Assembly (NCBI RefSeq): GCF_029784155.1
Contig: NC_073691.1
Location: 63,108,822 to 63,172,821, forward strand
From: Uranotaenia lowii
Taxonomy: Eukaryota > Arthropoda > Insecta > Diptera > Culicidae
Reading direction: 5' to 3'
Length of the DNA stretch: 64,000 nt
The notes under the pieces were generated by a model. It saw only the letters and a list, made by a program, of their open reading frames with translations. It ran no database searches and had not been told where the DNA came from. The position numbers and the translations under genes are program-made. This document shows, one piece after another, positions 45,561-56,974 of the stretch (position 1 is its first letter; each line of letters opens with the position of its first letter).

Positions 45561-47200
45561 AAAATGTTAAAATGAAAAAAAGGTTTAGAATTAGTTAAGA
45601 AGAAAAATAAGGATGTTGAGAGAGAAGAAAGCGCAAGACAATGAATGGAAGCGTTAAAGTAAAGAGTTTGAAAACTAAAAGCGTGGAGAAAGAAAGAAAA
45701 TAAAGAAGAATGCATGCTTCAAGAGTCATAGTGTCGCGAGAAAAAAGTCAAGATTTAAAAAAAAAGAAACATGTTAAAAATTTATGTTAGTGAAAATAAT
45801 AGAGTATTGAATAAATAATAAAAATATTGGTTAAAAGTGAAATAGAAAATTAGGAGTATAGAAAAAAGAGAGAAAGGCGTAAAAAAAAATAAAATAAATA
45901 AAAAGCACACAGAAAGAGTGAAAAAAAAAGAGAAAACACAAGAAAGATCTGAATGTAAAAAAACGGTTAAAAGCAAAGAGAATAGCGGAAAAGTAAAGAT
46001 AAAAGAGTAAAATGTAAGAGTAAAGGGCCTAGCGCTAAGAGTAATGCACAAGAAATTAAAAGTGAATAGTGGAGCAAAGAGCATACAGTGAGAAGAAATG
46101 TATTAAAAAAAAGGTGGAAGTATTGAAGAGGAATAGAAATGAAAAGGGTAAAGAATAAAAAAAAAATTAAAAATCAGTAAAATGATAAGAGTGAAGATTA
46201 TTAAAAATAGTGAAAATTGAAGTGAGAAAAAATTGATATGAGGAGATTAAAAAAAAAAAAATGGGTTGAGAATTAAGACATGGAAGAAAATTAAAAGAAT
46301 AAAAAAAAACTATGAAATACAATGAAAAATAAGACAAAAAAAAACAATTTTAATAAGTATAAAGCAGAGAGCATGAAGTGAAAAGCAAGAATTAAATGGA
46401 AAAGTTAAGAGTATGGAGTAAGGAGTTAAGATCAGTTAGTGAGGAAAGAGGAAGGAACAATGAGGCAAAAAAAAACTTCTTAAAAGTGAAAAAAAAAAAA
46501 ACTGAAGAGTTAAAAGTAAATATAAGAAAGCCAAAAATAAAGAGAATAGTGTAAATAGTAAAATAAACATATCCAATAGAGTATAAAGTGAAGAGAAAAA
46601 ATTTAGATGAAAATTTAAGAGAAAAGAATAAAGATCAATGATTAGAAGTGATGATAAAAGGGCAGAGGGAAGTTAAGAGTAGAATTGAAGATGAAAGAAG
46701 AAAAAATGAAAGGGAAGCAGTAAAGAGTGAAGAGTTGAGAGTGATAAGAAGACAGCAAGGAGCGAAGAATAAGAGTAAAGCAAAGGCTGTAAACAGAACA
46801 GAGTAATGTGTGGAGAGTAGCGGTCAATCCTAGAGCGCAAATGGAAAGAAGAATGAATGAAAGGTAAAATACCATAAATATTGCATGATGAAGAGTTATG
46901 AGCAGCTACTTGAGTTAATAATGGAGCAAGAAGACGAAGTTATAATGAAAGAGATAAGAAAAAAACACTTAAAGAGAGATTAAAGAGTAAAAAAAAAATT
47001 TCAAAGAATTAAAAGCTTACAGAAAATAGTAAATAAGTGTAATGAGAAGAGTATGAAGAAAAGGTAAAAAGCATGGCTAACATAGTAGTAAACAAAAGAG
47101 ATAAAAGTAAAGCGTACAAATAAAAAAAAAGAAAATAATTGGATAAAAAATGTTATTTATTTTATAAAATTGATTAAAAAGAAAGTCTGAGGAATTCCGT
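45560..47200 (+). repeat. 1.6-kb strand-asymmetric polypurine tract
   Basis: The plus strand is overwhelmingly A and G, made of AAAAGTGAAGAG-like phrases without strict period. A ~64-base segment at 45352-45415 (AAGATCAATGATTAGAAGTG and flanks) is repeated at 46611-46674. Minus-strand frames here (for example 45715-45350, 46084-45782, 46875-46642) are Ser/Phe/Leu read-through of pyrimidines, not genes. Confidence 0.75.
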
Positions 47201-48043
47201 TTAAGAAGAAGTAGAGGTAAGAAGTTTCCTCAAAGGGTTGTCAGCTGTCGTTAGTCGTCATGTCTGGAAAAGCCAATATAGGTTAATTAGGGTTAGATGG
47301 AAAACTAAGTATGATATTGAGAAGCATTAGTCCCGTTGATGTAAGTAAAGTCCAAAAGGAATATACAGTTTTTAATCAAATAATGAGTAAAATTGATTGA
47401 AAATTGGACTAAAGTCCTCTAAAGTAATATAAGTCCCTATTCGTAAATATGTTACAAAAAAGCCTCAAGAGGTACAAAATAGAACAATAGAAGTTGAGTT
47501 AAGTCTCTGAAATGTTGAAAGTTTTGACTTAAAACCTTTTATATTAAATTTAAGTTTCTAATTGATATAATGTAGTTGACGAATGATTGGACGAGTTACG
47601 AATTGGAAAGTCTAAAAATGTTAAAAGGAAATAATTAAAACTGCCAATCAGGTGAAATAGATGTCTTTAATGAGCAAAACTGATTAAAAACTAATGCCAA
47701 AAACATTAAACAATAAAGTTGGGTTAAATTGAATGAAATTCCACAGAACGTTGATTGTTTGAAAATAAAATAGAAAAGTGCACTGATGATTTAAATGCTT
47801 TTCGTTTAGGATATTAAAAATGATGTTTTGGTTGTTTGTAAATTATTAGAACAAATCTATTCTGAGTAAAAAAAAAAAAGAAATGAAAGTTCAGATAGAG
47901 TTAAATAAATTCATTAAAGGATAGTAGATGTTAAACAAAACAAAACATTGAGAATGGCTATCTATTTGTTATAAGATAATGTTTATTGAAATATTCAATG
48001 GATTCGTTTCGTTATTGAATCTTAGAATAGGGGTGAAGGCGAA

Positions 48044-48764
48044 TGTAGAGAATATTGATAGTTAGAGAATTATAAAACTATTAATAATCAGTAACGTATC
48101 GAAATGCACCGCAATAGGAAAACGTAACATTGTGTTATATGATTTATGAAGCTATCTTAGAATTCGGAACAAATACAAAATCTGACTGGCATCTATGACG
48201 TAGAATGCGAGAGTTGATTGAGTGTCAAGAGTTGAGTGAGTACCGGAGTAAAACGAACGCTTCGGTTAAGATGAGTGTTTGGTTTTAAATATAATAGAGA
48301 CAGCGTTGCCAGATTGAAAACCGCTCAAGCCCGTAGATTTCACGAAAATCGAAAAATGTACTGTTTTCGGCTAAATAAAACTTGATGATCTTTTTTTTTT
48401 TTTTTGGTCGTCAGGTAGAATTTTCATTTATCCGCAGAATCCCTTGAATTTATTGATAATCCGTAGAAAATCCGTAGGAAATGCTGAAAATCCGTAGATT
48501 TGGAGCGTCGATCCGTAGCTCCGTAGAAATCGTCAAAATCCGTAGAACTACGGAGAAATCCGTAGATCTGGCAAGGCTGAATAGAGAGTTTCCCGGAGAG
48601 GAGATGCTTCGGGATCGGTCGAGTAAAGAAAAATCAGTTTGTAAAGGATTGTTGAGAAGCGCGCATCATTTTTCCTGTCAGTCATTAATGAATTGAATGG
48701 AAAAAGGAAGAAAAGTCAGTATTGGAAATCTAGGAAGTAACAAATATGTGCATCAGTCACGACA
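48044..48764 (+). repeat. Right LTR, interrupted by a hAT-like miniature element
   Basis: Same 434 bases as the left LTR in two parts, 48044-48300 and 48588-48764. Confidence 0.9.
48301..48579. mobile_element. 279-bp hAT-like miniature element in the right LTR
   Basis: The ends are CAGCGTTGCCAG and CTGGCAAGGCTG, with exact 8-bp duplication AATAGAGA (48293-48300, 48580-48587). The interior repeats AATCCGTAGA about nine times. The intact left LTR supplies the empty site. It lies a few bases after the TATA-like TTTTAAATATAA of the LTR. Confidence 0.9.
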
Positions 48765-48769
48765 ATAAC

Positions 48770-51240
48770 TTCTGTGCAACAATCTGAGAAAAACATCAGT
48801 TGTCAAGGGACCAAAATACCAAAAACCTTGCAACATTTAGCATTAGATAACATATATATTGCCTTTGAACAAATTTGTTTAGTTGGAAATTTCGTAAGAT
48901 TAAAAATTCATAAAATAGAGATTATAGAGATGGTTGTCTTTGATTAAGAGCTTATAAAATCAACTGAGTTTTTAGGAACAAAATAAAAATCAATTTGTTT
49001 GAAATTGTTCCAATAATAAAATATCTCACACCTTTTTGGATCTCAGGACCGGAGAAATTTAGGAATGACAAAAAATTGGTCCGTTAAACAAAGACAGTTT
49101 TTCGCCTTATAAACAGTCATAAGATCGAATTAGGCTATGTTTTTGTCATAATTTTGTTTGAGTGAAGGACCTTAAATTTGGAGTCTCTGTCATAATCATT
49201 GGGCAAATATTTTCAAAATACTCTTCTACTGTTTTCGGCTTTTGATTTTAATGTTGTAATTTTGAACCAGGAAATTTCTTCTATAAACTTATTTAGTTTC
49301 ATTATTTTGAGGTACGATTTTTAAGTTTAGGAACCTTCGCTCTCAATCCTGAAATGCTGGGTAAAAATTTAAGTTTATGGATAATGAATTGATGGTCATT
49401 TAATTGCATTTTGAAAATATGAATTTGAACTACAGAACTTTATATCTTCTATTTATTCAGTTAGACCACAAGTATAAAATGAAGATTATCTTAATTTTAT
49501 TTTAGTTCTAAGTTCGATTGAACGAATCTTATCTATTTTGGAATTCTAATGACTTTGAAAATATCCATCATCACAGTGCGTATTTTCGCTCAAAATTTTA
49601 CATCACTTGAGAAGAGAATTAGAGATTGAGATCTTATATTCTCTTCCTCGACCTAATGTATAGCTACGCGCAAGGAGTAAAGATGTAAAACGATGTAGTG
49701 TCAAAACCTTCTTAATTTAGATAGAATAAAACTATATAGAAATAGTTTTTACGATGCGATACAAGAATCCGGTATAATATTTCTATATTAAATAAAAACT
49801 TTATTTAAACGAACTTAGCAACGTTAACGAGGCATTAAAGAACCCATCCCAACAGATTTCACAATGCCTTTATGTTGGTTTAACAGAAGTGAAAAACTTC
49901 ATTCATTAAATAGAAAAAAAAATTGAATGATAAATACAAACTGTTATTTTCATAGAACATGACAACCTTTCAAAGCATCCATTTTCTCTCGAAAAGCTTA
50001 AAACAAATATTTACTGACTCCACCAGCTAGATAAATGTAAACCGATAGTGTAGTTTCATGACCGAATCACAGGGACTACAGGAAGCAACCCACAAACCCA
50101 GTAAAAGTTCTTTCAACTATCCTGACTAGATTTCTGTCGCCCTACTGACGAACTGTAACGCTAAAGAGATACTTAGTTCACTGCTTGCGGGGGGACACGA
50201 TGGGGTTTCTTTCCAACGATTATGCCTCTGTTTGTTTGACATGTCCTTTTTTCATTCACCCTAGAAAGGTCATCAACCGGTGCTGCTCCGTCAATTGAAA
50301 GGGTTATGTAAAAGTTGATGAATCAAAGCGAGAAAGCGGGGTGGAGACGATTTATCTCTTCTATAAAAGAACATTCCTTGATTTTAGGGAGGAGTTTTTT
50401 TCTGTTATCAAACTCACAAACTTACATACCATGTGAGAAGTGTGTAAGAACTTTTAATTTATCATTAAAAATTCTTTTTGATCACAGATCGGCTGGCTTT
50501 AAAGCTTGAAGATGATAATTTGATAATTTGATTAGAACATATCGAAGTATTCTAATAGGTAGCAACTCGATATTTCTTACCTCTATTTATGAAATTGGAA
50601 AAAAAATCCTTACTTACGGTTCATTCGAAATTAATGTTGTGATCATAAAAAAATCATTCGTTTCATGAAATTAATAAAAGCTTGAAGGTGTTAATTTATT
50701 CCACACTGTCCGACAAATGTTCAGCATACATACATACGGTGACGAAACTTCTACTTTCACACATCGTAAAGCTAAGTGGTGATTGATTGCCGCGATTATG
50801 CAGAAACATGTTTGTTTTCGGCTAGTAAAATCGCCCTAGCAGCACCAAAATTAGTCGTAAATGTGTCGGAATGAGTCGACACTTAGCGAACTAGTGCTAT
50901 ATTCGAAACAGTGAATGAAGTTTTACGCAGTAGGAAATGATTCGATCCGATTGACATTCGGATGAGTTGAAGTTTACCATATATTTTAGTTGTTGTTGGG
51001 CATAATCGGAAACTACTTTAAACTCATAGCGTTTTCGTTTATAAAACTGGCGCTGGAAACTATTTCCTCATAAACAAACAAAATCGTCAAACAAAATCGT
51101 TCCAGATGAAATTCTATAGGCCCGAAGTTTGATTTGTAAATATAATTCACTGTGTTGATTTAAAACCAAAATCAGGGTGGCAGCGAAATTCGCCATGTCG
51201 AATTGAAAAAAATAATCAACATAATTTTTGTTACTTATAC
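48770..51240. other. AT-rich intron sequence
   Basis: A somewhat GC-richer patch at 50040-50300 has no recognised element or frame. The rest is featureless to my reading. Confidence 0.4.
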
Positions 51241-51245
51241 CAAAA

Positions 51246-51302
51246 ATCTGACCTGGGGGTTAGGGGGATTAGGGGGGGGGGGGGGTAGTTAGGGGTTTAG
51301 GG
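51246..51302 (+). repeat. G-rich tract with TTAGGG-like phrases
   Basis: The tract reads GGGGGTTAGGGGGATTAGG, a run of about 14 G, TAGTTAGGGGTTTAGGG. At least five G-runs of three or more lie within 57 bases, so it can form a G-quadruplex on the plus strand. Isolated, not a telomere array. Confidence 0.6.
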
Positions 51303-52670
51303 TTCCTCAAAATCTCGATTTTGACCCTCGTAGGAGCCAAAAAAATCAGGAAAAATTGGTTTTTTTTTTTCAAAATTTGGATGACAAATGACTTAAAAAC
51401 GCATGAAACATCGAAACAAATTTTTGGTAAAAAATCGACTTTCTGGATTGCCAGTGGTTTTCTACGGAAGCTTTAAGAATCGGCTCGCAAAATCAATCAT
51501 AATTTGCTCCGTTACGCTTCTTAGTTTTTCATTTGGGTGGTTCATAAACTTTCCTCTAGGTCCTAAAAAAAAGTGCAATAACTCAAAAATAGAAAAATTA
51601 AATATAAATGATAAAACTCACTGGTTTTTAATAAAATAAAGGCTGGTATGATAAAAATAGCAAACAAAAATGACAGAAATGAAAGAAACGACAAAAAACT
51701 CAAAACTAATTGATATGCCAAAAAATAAAATAGTGACGAAAATAAAAAAAAAATTAGAAAAATAACAAAAACACAAAAGCTACAAAAACGAGGTACAAGA
51801 AAAACAAAAACTACAAAATGACTAAAGCTTATTTGTCAGTTGTTTTGTAATGTTTGTTATTTTGGAAAAATAATTCTAATTTTGGACTCTTGTGATTTAA
51901 GAATTTTTGTCATTTTTTTTATTATTGTAATTTTTGTCATTTTCATCATAGTTGATTTTTTTTTATTTCTGTAATGTTGTAATATCTTTCAGTTTTTCCA
52001 TTTTAGTCATTTCAGTAACTTGTTTTATGATATTTTTTTGTAGAAATGTGTTCTGTTATTTTCAGCATATATTTTTCATTTTCACAATTTCACTATCTTG
52101 AGTTTTAAACATTGTAGACATGTGATACTATTGTAAATTCTGTGTTATTATTAAATATTTATCACGTTTGAATGCGTTTTTACCGTTTTTTTTTTCATTT
52201 CAATAATATTTAGGACCACCCTAGTGGAATTTCGTGAAACGTCCAAGTGAAACATAAATAAATTTTAAATGCTTCATAACCTAACAAATGTATTATTTGT
52301 GATTGGGAATGGGTTGGGTTTTCGTTTCTTAGCCAATTCTCGAAAATTACGTATGATTCCTCCAGAGTTTTGAAAAAGGACCATGTCCCAGAGAGTCGAG
52401 CCATGTTTTTTTTAAATAATCAGATATTGATATTTTTTTCATTTTTAATGTACATTTGGCATCGGTACTAAAAATTCAAATTTAAAATTTGTTTTTTTAA
52501 TTCATATATTGATCAAAAATATTCTAGAGACAAATTTAACAAATTTCAAATTTTAAACAAAGCTTTAAGTCTCGCAAATATCTTCCTGCACTTATTGAAC
52601 AATGTTTGAAAGAAATTTGCGAAGCATTTTGAAACTGAAAATTTCAAACATTATTATTTAAGCAGGTCTT
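51303..52670. other. AT-rich sequence with degenerate ACAAAAATGAC-type repetition
   Basis: 51650-51830 is rich in AAAAACGACAAAA-like phrases, and 51890-52160 in the inverse TTTTGTCATTTT type. The same word family makes up the minisatellite at 60.6-62.85 kb. No gene. Confidence 0.4.
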
Positions 52671-52780
52671 AAAGGGTGATAAGGTCAAAATTTGGTCAAG
52701 GGAAAACGCGTTTATTTAAAAATTCAAATTGAATTTCTTTTTCAAGTTTAATTAGTATAAAATTTAGGAAAATTATTCAG

Positions 52781-53799
52781 TTAGGCTTCCGCTTTTCCAA
52801 ATCCGAATTGCTGGGCCTTACGCTTAACCCCTGCCATCAGATTTTGTACAGCCACCTTGTCCACCTTCTTTGCCGCAGAAAGCCAGTTTGCCTTGAACTG
52901 CTGATCGGCCTTAGCAGTTTTTTTGGTCTTCTTTAGGTTCCGCTTGACAATAGCCCAGTATTTCTCAATTGGGCGGAGCTCTGGCATGTTGGGAGGTTTC
53001 TTGTCCTTGGGAACCACCTGCACGTTGTTGGCGGCGTACCACTCCATGGCCTTTTTACCGTAACGCAAGATGCCAAATCCGGCCAAAACAGTACGAAACA
53101 ACCGTGTTTCTTCAGGAAAGGCAGCAGACGTTTATTCAAACACTCTTTCACGTAAATTTCTTGGTTGACAGTTCCGGAATCTATGAAAATTCTGCTTTTC
53201 AAGCCACAGGTATAGATGGCTTGCCAAACCAGATAATTCTTCGCGAACTTTGACAGTTTCATGTGCTTGAAAATATCTGCTACCTTTCCCCTTCCTTTCG
53301 CCGTATAAAACTCCTGTCCCGGAAGCTGCTTGTAGTCGGTTTTGACGTAGGTTTCGTCGTCCATTACCACGCAGTCAAACTTTGTCAGCATCGTCGTGTA
53401 CAGCCTCCGGGATCGCGCTTTGGCCGTCGTATTTTGTTTATCATCGCGATTTGGAGTCACTACCTTCTTGTAAGTCGATAGTCCGGCTCGTTTTTTGGCT
53501 CGATGCACGGTTGTAGACGATACACCCAGCTTATTTGCGGCATCTCAGAGAGAGAGGTTACGGTTTCGCTTGAAACTACCGGCAACTCTCTTTGTCGTCG
53601 CAGCGGGTTCCGGATTTCGATTTCCCCCCCATCCAGATTTCCTGGCTGTCGACAAACGTTCACCAAACAATTTAATTACATTTGTACCGGTTGATTTGGC
53701 AACTTTTAGCGGTTTTGCCAGCTTTGCGTGCGAGTAGCTTGGATTTTCACGATGCGCGAGCGAAATTTTGATACGCTGCTTATTTTCCTTGGACGGCAT
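52781..53799 (-). pseudogene. DD37E mariner transposase, frameshifted (copy B)
   Basis: Three consecutive frames make up a nearly full transposase of about 340 residues. 53799-53545 carries the first helix-turn-helix (AHRENPSYSHAKLAKPLKVA). 53508-52933 holds HRAKKRAGLSTYKKVVTPNR, the first catalytic block VVMDDETYVKTDYK, FAKNYLVWQAIYTCG and the second aspartate in FWPDLASC. 53101-52781 holds MEWYAANNVQ, the glutamate in ELRPIEKYW and the C-terminus. From the second D to the E there are 37 residues, the DD37E signature known from mosquito ITm elements. A one-base deletion in GCATCTTGCGTTACGG (against copy C) breaks the frame between D2 and E. It cuts and pastes the element at TA sites; this copy is inactive. 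Confidence 0.85.
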
Positions 53800-53848
53800 T
53801 TTGACAACTGAAGAGTGAATTCCAAAATCAAAATAGGAGCAACATTAC

Positions 53849-54010
<162 letters not shown>

Positions 54011-54769
54011 CCTGTACACCAAAATTTTTATACGTGGTATACGTGGTACAGTTTCCTTTTTGGACAAAACGAACCAAAGAATTTTTGCAGATGTTTAAAG
54101 CGGGAATTAGTTATTCGGGTTTAGATTTGAAATTTTCTATGGATAAACGTAAATTTTTTTTCGGGGAATGTCACTTTCTTGTTTTTATTGAATATTTTGT
54201 TCTCATGGAATAAAAATTAAAATCTAATATATGAAGCATACTTGAAAATTTCAGGCTACAACCTTGTCGAAGAAGGCAAAGCGGTACGAGTAGCGAGAAA
54301 AAAGTTATAAAGATCCAATCAGAGCATTCTTTTCTTCATGAAAAGAAACTAGCAATACAGGCAAACTTTTCGTCCAATTTCCAGAAATATTATGTTAATA
54401 AGAAATTTATTGATTTTGGAGTCATCAAATATTCTGGTGAAATGATCTTCATTAGATTTTCTATCATATGCAAAAAAAAATTACCAGAGAAATTGAGAGT
54501 TACCAGTTGTTATGATTTGCAAAAATTAAACTTTAAACGAGCAGTTCTGTCTTTTTCACATTTTTATTCAATACAAATATGAACTTACAATTACAAATTT
54601 TTCCTTTTTCCATACGAAATTTCCAATCAAATCCCGGTTACCTAAACCTCATTTGAAAAATCTGCAAAAATTCTGTCGTTCGTTTCGGTCAAATAGGAAA
54701 CCTTTTACACTACAGGGTTTTTGAAAATAGAGAAAAGATGAAATTTGACACACCGTAATGTACATACAT
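54011..54769. other. AT-rich sequence
   Basis: ATACGTGGTATACGTGGTAC at 54032-54051 is a short direct repeat. Nothing else recognised. Confidence 0.4.
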
Positions 54770-54771
54770 AT

Positions 54772-55685
54772 ACGGAAAAGGTTTATTTTGCCTTTTTTTT
54801 CATCCACCTACGAACAAGGTGAGTTATACCTTTTTTCGTTTCACCTAGAAAACTTTACGTTTTACAAAAAGGTAGATTGTACCGTTTTCCCATTCATTGA
54901 CTTAAAAGGTATATGCATCCTGGATAAGTCGCGAATGACAGAAATATGTTAAAGCGACTATAATCTAAACAAAAAAAAAGTAAATGCCTGCTACGTTTTG
55001 ACTGGTTTCATCAATTAAAAATAAAACAATAACCAATTTTTTTCATAATTTGATATTTTTTTAGGATGACAGGGATTTTGTATGTCCAGTTTATAATCAG
55101 ACGATCGGGGATCGAATCCCGCCGCCTCCAATTAGGTGAAGAAAATTTTTGAAGTCCACGGACATTAAAACGAAACACACACACAACGAAAAAGTAACAG
55201 AGAAGGAACAAAAAATTGAATTGTAAACTCTACGGAGTATAAAAGATTGCAAAATATCCCTACGGAGTATAAAAGATTGTAAGCTCTACGGAGTATAAAC
55301 GGAAACGTTGGTCAAATAGTCCCTGCAACTGGACCATTATAGGACCATTATTTTTACCTTATTATTATTGTTTTGGAATCTATGACCATTTCGAAAAAAG
55401 CCAACTTCCTTCACTCAAGCTGGTGGCAATCCGGTTCAATGATCTTCTTTTTTATCTTTTTTCTAGGTGAATTGTTCTATTTGTTCAAGATAAATTTAGG
55501 TAGAATTCACCGCGCTTCGAGGTTTTTCTCGTTGAATTGTACCTTTTTTTTTAGTTCGATTCAGGTAAATTTTACCTCGCTGTAAGGTGAGTTTCACCTC
55601 AAAGAGGTGAGAGTTACCTTTTTTGGTTTCAGGAGCATTCACCATTTTAACTCGGTAAATTTTTATCTTTTTATTATTTTCCGTG
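54772..55685. mobile_element. Possible TIR element with AGGTGA/TCACCT palindromes
   Basis: ACGGAAAAGG at the left and, inverted, CACGGAAAATAA at the right suggest outer ends. AGGTGAGTTATACCTT, AGGTAAATTTTACCT and AAGGTGAGTTTCACCT are among about eight palindromic AGGTnA...TnACCT words spread over both flanks. No target duplication fixed. A tRNA-like/SINE segment occupies the middle. Confidence 0.35.
55060..55330 (+). repeat. SINE-like segment with box B and three CTACGGAGTATAAA repeats
   Basis: GATCGGGGATCGAATCCCGC (about 55102-55121) is a good pol III box B in a tRNA-like T arm; box A is poor. The segment ends with CTACGGAGTATAAAAGATTG twice and CTACGGAGTATAAACGG once (55229-55302), resembling a retroelement tail repeat. 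Confidence 0.45.
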
Positions 55686-55717
55686 TCTATATGATTTCAG
55701 AACAAAATATTATATTA

Positions 55718-56972
55718 AAGGATGTTCACGATGAAATTGCCACATTGTAAAATTGATGTAACTTTTTAACCGTTGGGTAGAATTTAATGAAAATTTGGGT
55801 GGATTTAGATCATAGTGCATTGTTTACATCCAACAAGTTTTATAGTTCTGTGATCGCAGGAATTGAGTCGAAAGAACAGCTCGTGAGTTATAAAATCTTG
55901 CGCATTCATCACGAGAACAAGGATCTCTCGCATCGTTCCATCGCTTAAATATTAGAAATCGCGAATTCCACGTTGTCGCGAGTGATTAAGCGGTTCGAGG
56001 AACGATTGACCACCGATCGGAAGCCCAGAAGTGAAGGAAAAGGTATTCCGTACAGCACCAAAAATCACAATCGCGCAGTTGGGGCTTCAACCGAAACCCG
56101 AACGCCTCCGTTCGGGATGTGGCTAAGAAACTGCACCTAAGCCGAAGTTTTGCCCAGAAGGCTGGACTTCAAACGTTCAAGGTAAAAAGGCCCCTAATCG
56201 CGGCGAGAAGCAGAACAAGTCCGCCAAAACCCGTGCCAGGAAGTTGTATCCCAACTTGCTGACGAAAGTTGAATGCTGCATCATGGACGACGAAACATAT
56301 GTGAAGGCCGACTTCAAACATATCCCTGGCAACCTGTTTTTCACGGCCAAGGATAAGTTCAGCCATCCGGAGATGTCCAAATTTGCGAATAAATTCCTGG
56401 TTTGGCAAGCCATCTGCACGTGCGGGAAGCGGAGTGCACCTTCCGTGACCCAGGACACGATGAACGGACAGGTGTACATGAAAGAGTGCTTCCAGAAGCG
56501 GCTGCTCCCTCTCCTGAAGGCCCACAACGTCCCAACAATCTTCTGGCTGGATTTGGTCTCATGCCCGTGTTTCAAAGACGTGCTGAAGTGGTATGCCGAC
56601 AATATGGTCAATTTCGTGCCGAAAATGTTCAAGTCTCCCAACACTTCGGAGCTCCGCCGCATCGAGAAGTGCTGGGCGATTATGAAGCAGCACCTTCTTA
56701 AACGACCTAAGGTAGTGAAGACAGTCGATGAACTGAAGAAAGTATGGGTTTACATGCAAAAAAACGGTTGATTCACAGGTTGTGCAGAATCTGATGGCCG
56801 GGGTTAAGGCCAAGGTGCGGGCATTTGCGCATGGACTGTAAATAAAATACAAGTAAAATAGTAAAGTGAAGTTTAATATTTATTTTTCAATCCCTGAAAA
56901 TTTGATGGCAATCGGATGAAAATCGAATTTTGCGAATTAATTTTGTGTGTCAATTTCATCGTGGACACCCTT
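55718..56972 (+). mobile_element. Second DD37E-type mariner family, complete ends, inactive
   Basis: The inverted ends AAGGATGTTCACGATGAAAT and AAGGGTGTCCACGATGAAAT extend 26 bases with three mismatches and abut TA on both sides (55716-55717, 56973-56974). The 1255-bp length and single transposase frame (broken) are typical of mariner. It differs clearly from copies A-C in both ends and protein. Confidence 0.9.
55850..56838 (+). pseudogene. Transposase of the second DD37E family, with stops and frameshifts
   Basis: The N-terminal frame reads VSYKILRIHHENKDLSHRSI, then a stop, then LEIANSTLSRVIKRFEERL (helix-turn-helix region) before frame changes near 56030-56170. The main frame 56244-56771 carries CCIMDDETYVKADFKHIPGN, NKFLVWQAICTCGKR, the second aspartate in IFWLDLVSC and the glutamate in ELRRIEKCWAIMK. 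There are 37 residues between D and E, as in the first family. The frame is lost at about 56762, before the MAGVKAKVRAFAHGL C-terminus. All three catalytic acids are still encoded, but the copy cannot make a full protein. Confidence 0.85.
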
Positions 56973-56974
56973 TA

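Larger units (their letters stand above)
43580..48764. mobile_element. Complete non-autonomous LTR retrotransposon (LARD-like), non-coding interior
   Basis: Two direct 434-base terminal repeats begin TGTAGAGAATATTG and end CACGACA. They are bounded outside by an exact 5-bp duplication ATAAC (43575-43579, 48765-48769). The second LTR appears longer only because a 279-bp miniature element plus its 8-bp duplication sits in it; apart from that I find no difference between the LTRs, so the insertion is young. After the left LTR comes A|TGGCGTAGTAGG, a possible primer-binding site. Before the right LTR is AATAGGGGTGAAGGCGAA, a plausible polypurine tract. The 4.03-kb interior has no gag, protease, RT or integrase. 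A 5-bp TSD fits BEL/Pao, Copia or some Gypsy elements; mobilisation must come from a partner elsewhere. Confidence 0.9.

Noticed and set aside
45350..46875. Minus-strand frames of 77-121 codons rich in Ser, Phe and Leu
   Set aside because: They come from the polypurine strand asymmetry of the LTR element interior; no motif, no codon bias and no start context.
51246..51302. Telomeric repeat or chromosome end
   Set aside because: Only a few irregular TTAGGG-like words with variable G-runs, inside intron-like sequence.
56169..56852. Minus-strand frames of 97-161 codons opposite the second mariner transposase
   Set aside because: Shadows of the plus-strand transposase, whose catalytic motifs are clear.
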